23,727 nt of DNA, taken from a virus. Each line of letters begins with the position of its first letter. Position 1 is the stretch's first letter. Location: IMG/VR virus record IMGVR_UViG_3300025483_000076, positions 1 through 23,727 of that record; one strand, written 5' to 3'. The notes under the pieces were generated by a model. That model ran no database searches. It was not told the DNA's origin and saw only the letters and a program-made list of their open reading frames with translations. Shown one piece after another: positions 1-7,302 of this stretch. A program made the translations under genes and the position numbers.

Positions 1-109
1 GATTGGTAATGTTATAAACAAAACCATAGTTGTCCCGAATAAGACTACCATCAAAGGGAGTACCCAAGTAGATCCATGGGTTTTCATAATCAGTATCTAT
101 ATTCTTCAA
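1..109 (-). CDS. GIY-YIG-like nuclease, N-terminal fragment (runs off left edge)
   Basis: An open frame starts at a TTG at position 109 and runs off the window after 36 codons. It contains ENPWIYLGTPFDGS followed by DNYGFVYNITN. The pattern NPW-hydrophobic-GxPF...GFVYxITN is how many T4-like phage GIY-YIG-type endonucleases begin, with GFVY as the GIY half-motif; the YIG half would lie beyond the window. No in-frame ATG exists before the upstream TGA, so TTG is the only reasonable start; it has no clear Shine-Dalgarno. The start overlaps the last 20 bases of the preceding gene. A CATAAATA late-promoter box lies 23 bases upstream, inside that gene. The family assignment rests on the N-terminus only. 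Confidence 0.65.
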   Translation of the reverse strand, partial: MKNIDTDYENPWIYLGTPFDGSLIRDNYGFVYNITN

Positions 110-455
110 TGATGTTCAATACTTTGTCGAGATATTTATGTGCCATATCTCGATCCCCTTGCCACACTGTGTCAGGTTCTTCGTATACATCATTTTTTAA
201 TTGAAGTACACGATTTTTCAATTCATCTTTTTTAATTTGATTCTTAGGCATATCATAAATCTCAAATGTGTTGTATTCACCAAATAAAAAAGCATCCATG
301 TCGGCTGCTTCTTTATAAGCTTCAATAGAAAGTTTAGTTAATTTTTCTTTTTTTGAAAGGGGAGTTAATGGTTCTATGTTGTCCATTTCCTCCCAAACTT
401 CAAATGCATCCTTTTCTTCAGAGTTGGAACCCTGCGAATGTGTTCTTTGTGACAT
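90..455 (-). CDS. Hypothetical protein downstream of nrdB (121 aa)
   Basis: A soluble, acidic and charged protein of 121 residues with no signal peptide or membrane segment. The N-terminal 20 residues are polar and probably disordered, and the C-terminus (KYLDKVLNIIEEYRY) looks helical. I do not recognise a family. The ATG at 455 lies 38 bases inside the end of nrdB, and a strong GGAGG sits 11 bases upstream of it, still within nrdB, which supports this start and translational coupling. An internal Met at residue 24 is an alternative start but lacks that ribosome site. It is the last gene of the gp61-nrdA-nrdB run. Confidence 0.75.
   Translation of the reverse strand: MSQRTHSQGSNSEEKDAFEVWEEMDNIEPLTPLSKKEKLTKLSIEAYKEAADMDAFLFGEYNTFEIYDMPKNQIKKDELKNRVLQLKNDVYEEPDTVWQGDRDMAHKYLDKVLNIIEEYRY
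133..140 (-). promoter_or_regulatory. T4-type late promoter box (CATAAATA)
   Basis: CATAAATA on the minus strand matches the T4-like late box NATAAATA and ends 23 bases before the TTG start at 109. It sits inside the coding sequence of the 121-residue gene, so the downstream gene may be transcribed late independently of nrdB. Confidence 0.5.
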
Positions 456-1608
456 CTTGCTTGATACCTCCTACAACATAGGACTCAACTTCTGTTTCTT
501 GAGGAGCAACTTGAAGACCCTTAGAAGAGATCCAGTGTTGCGTCCAGGGAAGAGGATTGTTCTTAGCAGCAACATCATATACAGGTTTCAGACCAATAGC
601 CTTCATACGGCGATTGGCAATCCACTCAACATATCTTTGAAGAAGAACATCATTCAGACCAATCATTGATCCATCACGGAACAGATAGTCTGCCCATCTC
701 TTCTCTTCATTTACAGCACGGTCAAACATTGCGTAGACCCACTCTTCTTCTTCCTTGGCAATCTGCTTCATTTCAGGGTCATCACCCTGCTTCCACTTGT
801 TCAGAATGTTCTGGGTAATAGCCAGGTGTTGGTTCTCGTCTCTTGCAATCAATGAGATAATTTTAGAAGATCCTTCCATGAGTTTAAGTTCACCAAAGGC
901 AAAAGAACAAGCAAAACTAACGTAGAACCTGATACCCTCAAGGATATTTACGTTTGCAACTGCCCTATAGAGTTTTCTTTTGACGTTTTTGATATCTTCT
1001 TTGGATGTATATGTGTCACGGAAATCTTCCTTCCACAAATTACCATTACCCCATTGTTGAGCAGTGTTAATAAAGTCATCATAGGACTCGGTAACACTTG
1101 AAGCCCTTTCAAGGATACGTGGATCATTAATAATATGATCAAAGATAACACTAGGATCAGAATATACATTCTTGATAATGTAGGTGTAGGAACGACTATG
1201 GATCATCTCCATAAATCCCCATACCTCCATACAAGCTTCCAGTTCGGGTAAGGAACAGTAAGGAATGAATGCCATACCAGGACCACGACCCTGAACAGAG
1301 TCCAACATAATCTGATACTTCAGGTTAGAAGTATAGATATGCTTTTGTTCTGGACGAAGTAACTGATAGTCTGCCCTATCTTTCTGGAGAGAAACTTCCT
1401 CTGGTCTCCAGAAATACCCCAGTTGTTGAGTTGTTAGTTTCTCAAAAACTGGATACTTATATGAATCGTATCTTTGTATTCCTAATGGTTTACCAAAGAA
1501 CATTGGTTGTTTTTTAGTATCAACCTGTTCAGTATTAAAAACTGTCATTCCCTGAATAGTCTTATCATCATTATTATACTTTTTACTTGCTACGAAATCG
1601 TACTGCAT
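418..1608 (-). CDS. nrdB: Ribonucleoside-diphosphate reductase beta subunit (class Ia)
   Basis: This is the small, radical-generating subunit of aerobic ribonucleotide reductase, which pairs with NrdA to reduce NDPs to dNDPs. All expected metal ligands are present with the spacing of the E. coli enzyme: Asp103 (LDSVQGR), Glu134 and His137 (MEMIHSRSY), Glu224 (LEGIRFY), Glu258 and His261 (ARDENQHLA). The radical tyrosine is Tyr141, four residues after His137. The C-terminus ends FAGFQL; a terminal FQL-type tail is the part of NrdB that docks on NrdA. At 396 residues it is about normal length. It starts 13 bases after the nrdA stop, with GAGG just upstream of the ATG. A phage copy keeps dNTP supply going while host DNA is degraded. 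Confidence 0.97.
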   Translation of the reverse strand: MQYDFVASKKYNNDDKTIQGMTVFNTEQVDTKKQPMFFGKPLGIQRYDSYKYPVFEKLTTQQLGYFWRPEEVSLQKDRADYQLLRPEQKHIYTSNLKYQIMLDSVQGRGPGMAFIPYCSLPELEACMEVWGFMEMIHSRSYTYIIKNVYSDPSVIFDHIINDPRILERASSVTESYDDFINTAQQWGNGNLWKEDFRDTYTSKEDIKNVKRKLYRAVANVNILEGIRFYVSFACSFAFGELKLMEGSSKIISLIARDENQHLAITQNILNKWKQGDDPEMKQIAKEEEEWVYAMFDRAVNEEKRWADYLFRDGSMIGLNDVLLQRYVEWIANRRMKAIGLKPVYDVAAKNNPLPWTQHWISSKGLQVAPQETEVESYVVGGIKQDVTKNTFAGFQL

Positions 1609-1621
1609 TTACGCCTCTAGT

Positions 1622-3919
1622 CTAAATTTTACAGCTTTCACAATCGTCCTCGTCGGACTCCATAATATCATTTAGGAGATTTTGAAGTTCGGGAGGTTCT
1701 TCTGACGCATCATCAGTTTTACTGTCATATGTATTCTGATAATAAGAAGTCTTCCATCCATATTTGTATGTAGTCAAAAAGTCTTGTGCCATCACAGAAA
1801 CTGGAACCTCATTATTGGGATAGTTCTCAGGATTATAAGACCAGTTACCACTGATTGCTTGATCAAAGAACTTCTGCATCACTGCTACAACATTGATATA
1901 CCCACGATTAGAAGGCATGTTCCAAAGAAGAGTATAGTTGTTTTTAAGAGAACCATACTGCGGGACAATCTGCTTGAGTGGACCCTTTTTACTTTTCTTA
2001 ATGGACAGATAGTCTCTAGGTGGCTCAATTCCATTTGTTGCGTTTGACACAACGGAACTGCTTTCTGAAGGCATCTGTGCGGACAATGTTGAGTGCCTAA
2101 GGCCATGGGTGGCGATAGATTCTCTAAGACTTTCCCAATCATGCTGCAAAGGTACGTTTGAAATTTCGTCTACTTCTTTTTTATATGTATCAATTGGTAG
2201 AATACCATCAGAATACTTAGTGCGACCAAAGTTTTCACACCAACCTTTCTCTTTAGCAATCTCATTAGAAGACTTTAAAAGATAATATTGAAAAGATTCT
2301 GAGAGACTATGTGACGCATCCCACGCTTCCTGACTGTCATAATTATACCCCAGTTTAGCCAAGTAGTGGGCAAGACCAATAAAACCTACTCCAAGGGATC
2401 TCCGCGCCTTTGTAGAGCGTTCTGCAGCAACTACAGGATAGTCCTGATAGTCAATCAATTCTTCCAATCCACGAACTGAGAGATCACAAAGTTCTTCCAA
2501 TTCTTCATCAGATTTAATCTTTCCAACATTAACTGCTGAAAGAATACAGAGAGCAATCTCACCATTTGCATCATCAATATGCTGAAGGGGATATGTGGGA
2601 AGAGTAATCTCTTGACACAAGTTACTCATTTCAACTTTATCTTTGAAAGATGAGTGAGAATTGCAATGGTCAATATTCATGATGTAAATACGACCAGTCT
2701 CTGCCCTCTCCTTCAGAATGTTTAGAATGAGTTCCTGTGCTCCGACAGTCTTTCTTGGAACATCTTGAGCTCGTTCGTAATGAACATATAAGTCGTCAAA
2801 TGAATCAGTACCAAAAGCATCATACAAACCTGGTACGTCATGCGGTGAGAAGAGGCTAATCTCCCCATCTGCAATGAAACGTTCGTAGAAAAGTTTTGAA
2901 ATTTGGATTGAGTAGTCAAGTTTCCTCACTCGATTGTCTTCTGTACCTTTATTATTCTTAAGAACAATAATATCTTCTATCTCTTGGTGCCAGATTGGGA
3001 AGTGGACAGTCGCTGAGCCACCTCGTATTCCATTTTGTGTACAGCATCGGACAGTTGATTCAAACTTTTTAAGGAATGGAATAACACCTGTGTGTTGAAC
3101 TTCTCCGCCTCGGATTTTACTGTTGATGCTACGGATTCTGCCTGCGTTGATACCGATTCCCGCACGTTGAGCAACATACCTGCCGATAGCCATATCAGAA
3201 CTAAAGATGCTATCGAGGGTGTCATCAACATCAACAAGAACACAGCTAGCAAATTGTCGAAGCTGAGTTCTAACTCCCGCCATGATAGGCGTGGGAATGT
3301 TGATTTTGTGTCTGCTGATTGCGTCATAATACTTCTTAACGTAAGTGAGACGTTTTTCTTTGGGATACTCGGCAAAGATAGTCAAAGCGATCATCATATA
3401 CATGAATTGTGGAGTCTCATAGACTTTGCCACTAGATCTATCTTGCACAAGATACTTATCAACTACTTGACGCAAACCTGCATAAGTGAATAGCAGATCA
3501 CGTTCATGATCAATGTAACTATTTACACGTACAATCTCTTCTTGACTATATTTACCGAAGATTTCGGGATCATATACTTCAAAATTCACACAATTGCAAA
3601 TGTGATCTGCAAGATTGGGCAATTCGCGCATCTTACCATACAGTTGTTTACGAACTGCAAACAAAAGAAGACGAGCAGCAACATATTGATAATTTGGATG
3701 ATCAAGATCAATTAGATCACTTGCGCTACGAATAAGAATATCTTGAATCTCATCAGTAGTGATACCATCATAAAACTGAATACCAGATGTCATCTCAACT
3801 TGCGATGCAGACACTCCAGCAAGGTCTGTACACGCCTCATCAACCATGAGATGCATCTTATCTAGATCAAGAGGTTCAATTCTCCCATCTCTCTTTTTAA
3901 CTTTAGTGCCGTTGCTCAT
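1622..3919 (-). CDS. nrdA: Ribonucleoside-diphosphate reductase alpha subunit (class Ia)
   Basis: The catalytic subunit of class Ia ribonucleotide reductase, 765 residues. An ATP-cone opens the protein (VKKRDGRIEPLDLDK, roughly residues 7-95). Active-site residues are visible: the reducing Cys pair near residues 226 (SCVLVD) and 458 (ALCILSA), the thiyl-radical Cys near 435 with its Asn and Glu partners (SNLCQEI), and the radical-path Tyr pair (SYYQNT). The C-terminus ends DDCESCKI. E. coli NrdA ends with a redox pair spaced CxxxxC (CESGACKI); here it is CxxC. I chose ATG 3919, which forms an ATGA overlap with the gp61 stop and has GGA upstream; a TTG four codons earlier is less likely. Confidence 0.96.
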   Translation of the reverse strand: MSNGTKVKKRDGRIEPLDLDKMHLMVDEACTDLAGVSASQVEMTSGIQFYDGITTDEIQDILIRSASDLIDLDHPNYQYVAARLLLFAVRKQLYGKMRELPNLADHICNCVNFEVYDPEIFGKYSQEEIVRVNSYIDHERDLLFTYAGLRQVVDKYLVQDRSSGKVYETPQFMYMMIALTIFAEYPKEKRLTYVKKYYDAISRHKINIPTPIMAGVRTQLRQFASCVLVDVDDTLDSIFSSDMAIGRYVAQRAGIGINAGRIRSINSKIRGGEVQHTGVIPFLKKFESTVRCCTQNGIRGGSATVHFPIWHQEIEDIIVLKNNKGTEDNRVRKLDYSIQISKLFYERFIADGEISLFSPHDVPGLYDAFGTDSFDDLYVHYERAQDVPRKTVGAQELILNILKERAETGRIYIMNIDHCNSHSSFKDKVEMSNLCQEITLPTYPLQHIDDANGEIALCILSAVNVGKIKSDEELEELCDLSVRGLEELIDYQDYPVVAAERSTKARRSLGVGFIGLAHYLAKLGYNYDSQEAWDASHSLSESFQYYLLKSSNEIAKEKGWCENFGRTKYSDGILPIDTYKKEVDEISNVPLQHDWESLRESIATHGLRHSTLSAQMPSESSSVVSNATNGIEPPRDYLSIKKSKKGPLKQIVPQYGSLKNNYTLLWNMPSNRGYINVVAVMQKFFDQAISGNWSYNPENYPNNEVPVSVMAQDFLTTYKYGWKTSYYQNTYDSKTDDASEEPPELQNLLNDIMESDEDDCESCKI

Positions 3920-4884
3920 ATTTTTTTCCAAGTAATAAACTTAAGTTTTGCTTCTAAGCCAGAATATGTATTTGATTCTATCACAGACTGAGCATCTAGT
4001 CCAGAAAGAATCATATCATTTATATCCTTTTCACCTATACCATTTGGCCAAATAACTACAGATTCTCCTTTGTCAATTGTTTCTCCAATCCTCCTAAGGA
4101 TTTCTCTATTTCGTGGTTCGTTATCATAGATCCAAACAGGATTGCTAATCCCCCACTTACTAATATCAGCGTCAGCTCCACACATAGCACACGCATTATG
4201 AATGAACGTGCTGTCGAATGGACCTTCTGTGATGTATACTGGCTCATCATTTTTTACCTCATCAAGTCCATAAATTTTTGGCGCATCTTCGTCAAGCATA
4301 ATAGTTATATACTTAACTTTACTTAGTCCAATTGCTCTACCTTGAAATCCAACTAACTCCTTTTTATAGTAAAGGGGAATGATAATTCTAGGTTCGTCAT
4401 TGCCAACACTATCAAAGGTTGGTTTCAAACTATTGACCCAAGTTTTAAATTTAGAGGTGTAATAAAATTTATTCGGGTTTAAATTTCTACTTTTTAGATA
4501 CTTCTCTGCGTCAGGATTCTCTGATGCTTTTGGTAGTTGTATCTTTGCTTTAAACTTTGGTTTTTCAAATTTAAATTTTGGATTTTCAATAGTAGTCGAT
4601 TTACCAGACTTATTATTTTTAAACTTCTCAAAAATATAGTTCTTATGTGTAGGTGGATCAAGATCCTTCAGAAAACTATTGAGAGTCATATTGACACCAC
4701 AATTATGACACTTATAGTTTGTATCATTCTTAATCCTGTAAAGATATCCTCTTGCTCTACTCTTATTCTTCTGAGAATCTCCGCAAATTGGACATCTAAA
4801 ATTATAAAGATTATTTTTTATTTTTTTAAATTTTTGGAGTTTATGTGAGACTAGTCCAATATACTTTACGTCAATAAAATCCAT
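3916..4884 (-). CDS. 61: T4 gp61-like DNA primase
   Basis: Primase that makes RNA primers for lagging-strand synthesis together with the gp41 helicase. An N-terminal zinc ribbon has Cys31/Cys34 (CPICGDS) and Cys59/Cys62 (CHNCG). A linker rich in Lys and Phe (about residues 85-120) precedes a TOPRIM core with Glu220 (YITEGPFDS), Asp254 (IYDNEPRN) and the KDIND segment near 287. Its 322 residues fit T4 gp61. The stop overlaps the nrdA start (ATGA), so priming and dNTP synthesis are translationally coupled. No clear Shine-Dalgarno precedes ATG 4884, which lies 21 bases after the preceding stop. It is separated from its partner gp41 by about 10 kb of mostly late genes. Confidence 0.92.
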   Translation of the reverse strand: MDFIDVKYIGLVSHKLQKFKKIKNNLYNFRCPICGDSQKNKSRARGYLYRIKNDTNYKCHNCGVNMTLNSFLKDLDPPTHKNYIFEKFKNNKSGKSTTIENPKFKFEKPKFKAKIQLPKASENPDAEKYLKSRNLNPNKFYYTSKFKTWVNSLKPTFDSVGNDEPRIIIPLYYKKELVGFQGRAIGLSKVKYITIMLDEDAPKIYGLDEVKNDEPVYITEGPFDSTFIHNACAMCGADADISKWGISNPVWIYDNEPRNREILRRIGETIDKGESVVIWPNGIGEKDINDMILSGLDAQSVIESNTYSGLEAKLKFITWKKI

Positions 4885-4905
4885 GAAAAAATATTTGGTA
4901 CTTTA

Positions 4906-5322
4906 CTAGGGATTCGCTGGTCCTACAGTAGCAGCGTTTACTTGGGGTGTCAACAGTTTGAAGACAGGAGGGAACACTTGTAGTACTGTCACAAGGGTAG
5001 TCAGTACAGCTGTAGTAGCAATGACAAACCTAGCATTGCTTTCTGTTTTCTTCTGAATCCTATCCATTCTACTAGTAACTAGTAGAAAATCCTTATCATG
5101 TTTTTCCTTCATATCCTCAAGCATACCGATGATGAGTTTATCGGCACGTTCGGATTCATCCAAACGATTTTCATGGCGCTCCAAGATTACAGCAACTCTG
5201 TTGCTGTTTTCAGAGATTGTACCTACTGCTCTTTCGAGTTTGTCAAGCATCTCTTTGGAGAGATCTTCATAAATGTCAAGTTTTGATTCTAAAACTGCTA
5301 ATCTACCAAGACCAAATGCCAT
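4906..5322 (-). CDS. Coiled-coil protein with C-terminal membrane anchor (138 aa)
   Basis: Residues about 10-95 form a long charged helix with heptad-like spacing (LESKLDIYEDLSKEMLDKLE and onward). This is followed by one hydrophobic segment at about 99-120 (ARFVIATTAVLTTLVTVLQV) and a short tail rich in Ala, Pro and Asn. No signal peptide is seen, so the topology would be a cytoplasmic coiled coil anchored near the C-terminus. I do not recognise the family with confidence; a role at the host membrane is inference. It follows the 73-residue gene by 4 bases, with AGGG about 10 bases upstream of the ATG. Confidence 0.8.
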   Translation of the reverse strand: MAFGLGRLAVLESKLDIYEDLSKEMLDKLERAVGTISENSNRVAVILERHENRLDESERADKLIIGMLEDMKEKHDKDFLLVTSRMDRIQKKTESNARFVIATTAVLTTLVTVLQVFPPVFKLLTPQVNAATVGPANP

Positions 5323-5326
5323 CTAG

Positions 5327-5548
5327 TTATCCCTTTTTGGTTTTACTTTTATCCAAGTTTTTTACCCAATCTTTATATTTTTTTGGAACTCTTCGATAAT
5401 CAACATTTCCACGCTTTCCAAGAAAACCATCATAACCTGCTACTGGACCAGAAGCATTTGCAGATGAACTAAGTCCACCTCCAGTTCCAGGTGCATTTGC
5501 AACCATGGTTTCTTTTATAATTTGAATAACTTTTTCAATCTTGCTCAT
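5327..5548 (-). CDS. Small conserved phage protein, Gly-rich centre (73 aa)
   Basis: It has an N-terminal amphipathic helix (KIEKVIQIIKETMVA), then a Gly/Ser/Ala-rich turn segment (APGTGGGLSSSANASGPVAG) and a basic C-terminus ending in KTKKG. Short proteins with this helix plus GTGGG layout are common in T4-like marine phages, usually beside structural genes, but I know of no proven function. The ATG overlaps the end of the 130-residue upstream gene by 14 bases, so the two are likely coupled. Confidence 0.8.
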   Translation of the reverse strand: MSKIEKVIQIIKETMVANAPGTGGGLSSSANASGPVAGYDGFLGKRGNVDYRRVPKKYKDWVKNLDKSKTKKG

Positions 5549-5927
5549 CTTTACTATAGATGGTTTGGAGTTCTTTTAAGCAGATTAAATCTACTGGTAT
5601 ATCATGAATATAAGTTTTAGGAAATTCAGGTAAACGATTCAAAAATATAATGAACGTTTTTATCTGAGACCACATATCCTTTTCAATCTTGAAGAATAAC
5701 ATTGGTGTTGTTGCTTCCCCAAAAATATTATAAAGAATGATAAAATGATTTATAAGAAGGTGTGTCCTAAGAACACCTTCCTTTTTATATTTCCGTAGAA
5801 GTCTTTTAATATATCTAAAATGATTTAGATCTCTATCAAAGTCTTCTTTAGAAACTGCTTGTGGATTTTGATAATTTTTAATAGCAAATAATTGAAAATT
5901 ATCTTCATTCAGTTCATTAAATTTCAT
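5535..5927 (-). CDS. Conserved T4-like phage protein of unknown function (130 aa)
   Basis: An all-helical, soluble protein of 130 residues. The pattern FAIKNYxNP...EDFDRDLNHFRYIKRLL...LLINHFIILYNIFGEA...LFF resembles a widely shared family of unknown function in myoviruses (from memory DUF7207; the number should be checked). It starts at ATG 5927, 23 bases after the stop of the 166-residue gene, with no strong Shine-Dalgarno and no exact late box upstream. It overlaps the next gene by 14 bases. Confidence 0.85.
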   Translation of the reverse strand: MKFNELNEDNFQLFAIKNYQNPQAVSKEDFDRDLNHFRYIKRLLRKYKKEGVLRTHLLINHFIILYNIFGEATTPMLFFKIEKDMWSQIKTFIIFLNRLPEFPKTYIHDIPVDLICLKELQTIYSKDEQD

Positions 5928-5950
5928 AAATTAGTAAAGTTATTTTATTA

Positions 5951-6451
5951 TCAGCTTTCTGGGAAGAATGTATCATCTGAAGCATCGGCAGTGGTAGAAA
6001 TTCCACCAGCAACTAGTACTTCATGCTTAACTCTAAGATTTCCATGAGCATCAGTGTATGTAGTCACTCCAACCCATCCCTCATGAGTTACTGCATATGC
6101 AGTTGTTGCTGCAACTCCAACTTCAATTTCATCAATACCATAAATCTCAGCAGATCCATAGTTAGAATCGCCAAGAGTATAAATTGGTTTTTGTGAAATA
6201 TTATAAGTTGCACCACTAATAACAGATCCACTTAAGAAACTGGTGGAAGCAATTGATAATTGAGTATTTGAATCTACTGCAGCAACAACTGCTTCACCAA
6301 AGGTATAACCAACACCGATGGAAATAACATCACCTGCTGAGATACCAGCGGTAGTGAAAGTAGTTGCTGTCCCCGTTACAGTCAAAGCAGAATAATCAAC
6401 ACCAACAGTACCGTCAGCGTAAACTGAATCCTTATTTCCCCAGAGTGCCAT
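5951..6451 (-). CDS. Probable virion structural protein (MALWGN family, 166 aa)
   Basis: The protein begins MALWGNKDSVYADG and continues as alternating short beta strands rich in Thr, Ser, Val, Gly and Ala (VTGTATTFTTAGISAGDVIS, GWVGVTTYTDAHGNLRVKHE), ending DDTFFPES. The composition and lack of charged helices suit a beta-rich capsid or tail component; I recall similar MALWG proteins from cyanophage virions but cannot verify that here. There are no Cys residues or membrane segments. It has its own late promoter (TATAAATA, 34 bases upstream) placed directly after an intrinsic terminator, so it is probably a separately and strongly expressed late gene. Confidence 0.85.
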   Translation of the reverse strand: MALWGNKDSVYADGTVGVDYSALTVTGTATTFTTAGISAGDVISIGVGYTFGEAVVAAVDSNTQLSIASTSFLSGSVISGATYNISQKPIYTLGDSNYGSAEIYGIDEIEVGVAATTAYAVTHEGWVGVTTYTDAHGNLRVKHEVLVAGGISTTADASDDTFFPES

Positions 6452-6485
6452 TCTCTTTACCTATAGAAATTGTTTTACGTAGAAA

Positions 6486-6493
6486 TATTTATA
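6486..6493 (-). promoter_or_regulatory. T4-type late promoter (TATAAATA)
   Basis: An exact TATAAATA on the minus strand, 34 bases upstream of ATG 6451. Its first T is the last base of the U-tract of the terminator at 6493-6517, so the two signals are contiguous. Confidence 0.75.
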
Positions 6494-6517
6494 AAAACTA
6501 GAGAGACTGTATCTCTC
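6493..6517 (-). terminator. Intrinsic terminator after the 66-aa gene
   Basis: On the minus strand GAGAGA-TACAG-TCTCTC (6517-6501) forms a perfect 6-bp stem with a 5-base loop, followed by TAG and TTTTT. It lies 8 bases past the stop of the gene at 6525-6725 and ends inside the late promoter of the next gene. Confidence 0.65.
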
Positions 6518-6524
6518 CAAATTT

Positions 6525-6725
6525 TTACTCTTCTCTGTTCTTAATTGCCTTGGTTACAACTTCAAGAAGTTGATCATCCATGTCAGTCTTGGTCAGCTTA
6601 ACTGCTTTAGCAAGAATAATAAGACAGATCTCAACCATCTTCTCACCAAGTTCTTCATTCTCTGGAATTTTATTAACGGCATCGGAAATAATTTTAGATG
6701 CTAGTGGAAGTAAAAATGCAAGCAT
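6525..6725 (-). CDS. Small protein with hydrophobic N-terminus (66 aa)
   Basis: It begins MLAFLLPLASKIISDAVNKI, a hydrophobic stretch too short and polar for a confident membrane call, and continues as charged amphipathic helices (ELGEKMVEICLIILAKAVKL). The family is not recognised. ATG 6725 is preferred over the upstream TTG at 6737 because GAGG lies 6 bases before it. It is preceded by a TATAAATA box held in the loop of a small inverted repeat and followed by an intrinsic terminator, so it looks like a one-gene late transcription unit. Confidence 0.75.
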   Translation of the reverse strand: MLAFLLPLASKIISDAVNKIPENEELGEKMVEICLIILAKAVKLTKTDMDDQLLEVVTKAIKNREE

Positions 6726-6745
6726 AATAAACCTCAAAACTTAAG

Positions 6746-6762
6746 TGCTATTATTTATAGCA
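6746..6762 (-). promoter_or_regulatory. Late promoter TATAAATA inside an inverted repeat
   Basis: On the minus strand the sequence reads TGCTATAAATAATAGCA: arms TGCTAT and ATAGCA flank the loop. The TATAAATA box (6752-6759) ends 26 bases upstream of ATG 6725. It sits in the 40-base gap after the 178-residue gene, so the repeat may also act as a weak 3' end hairpin. Confidence 0.65.
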
Positions 6763-6765
6763 AAC

Positions 6766-7302
6766 TTAATCTTTATTTGACTCCCATTTACCAGATTTTT
6801 TATTAAATTTTTTAACTTCTCCTGGACGCAAACGGTTCTTTGCTGCTTCAGTATCACTGGTAAACTCTTTCCAGCGTTTACCATACTTCATACGAGCATC
6901 TTGCTCACTATTTTTTCTATCATCATCAGAAATTCTATTCATTGCCTTTCTATCACTTAAGACAGAAGAACGTAATCCTTCAGTCTTAAGACCAGCAGCA
7001 CGATCTAGCAATTTACCAAGTGCTTTACCAACCTTATCACGCTTACGCTCTTTAGGTTTAATATTGGCACCCAACTTATTTAATCTACTAGCAGCAGTAC
7101 CAGACTTTGCTGCCTTCTGACGCTTGGAATAGTCCATGTAGGACTCACCCTTTCTCAGTTTCTTAGGATCTTCCTTAGGTTTGGATGCTGCGGCACGATC
7201 TTCCTTGGCACGTTGATTAGGACCAGGACCACCCAGTTTCTTATCCTGCTCAGGATCTGGATGCCAGAAATCACCCCTCTCTATAATAGTTGCTTCAGAC
7301 AT
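6766..7302 (-). CDS. Highly basic late protein, probable virion or DNA-associated (178 aa)
   Basis: A strongly Lys/Arg-rich, low-hydrophobicity protein of 178 residues. It opens MSEATIIERGDFWHPDPEQD, then runs through basic segments such as PKKLRKGESYMDYSKRQKAA and IKPKERKRDKVGKALGKL, and ends KKSGKWESNKD. There are no Cys residues and no membrane segments. Its composition suits nucleic-acid contact or an extended virion protein; the function is unknown. The ATG overlaps the stop of the 808-residue gene (TAATG), so the two are coupled and probably co-expressed late. Confidence 0.75.
   Translation of the reverse strand: MSEATIIERGDFWHPDPEQDKKLGGPGPNQRAKEDRAAASKPKEDPKKLRKGESYMDYSKRQKAAKSGTAASRLNKLGANIKPKERKRDKVGKALGKLLDRAAGLKTEGLRSSVLSDRKAMNRISDDDRKNSEQDARMKYGKRWKEFTSDTEAAKNRLRPGEVKKFNKKSGKWESNKD

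Noticed and set aside
3920-3931. nrdA starting four codons earlier at TTG 3931
   Set aside because: ATG 3919 gives an ATGA overlap and has GGA upstream; the longer form adds nothing matching the family.
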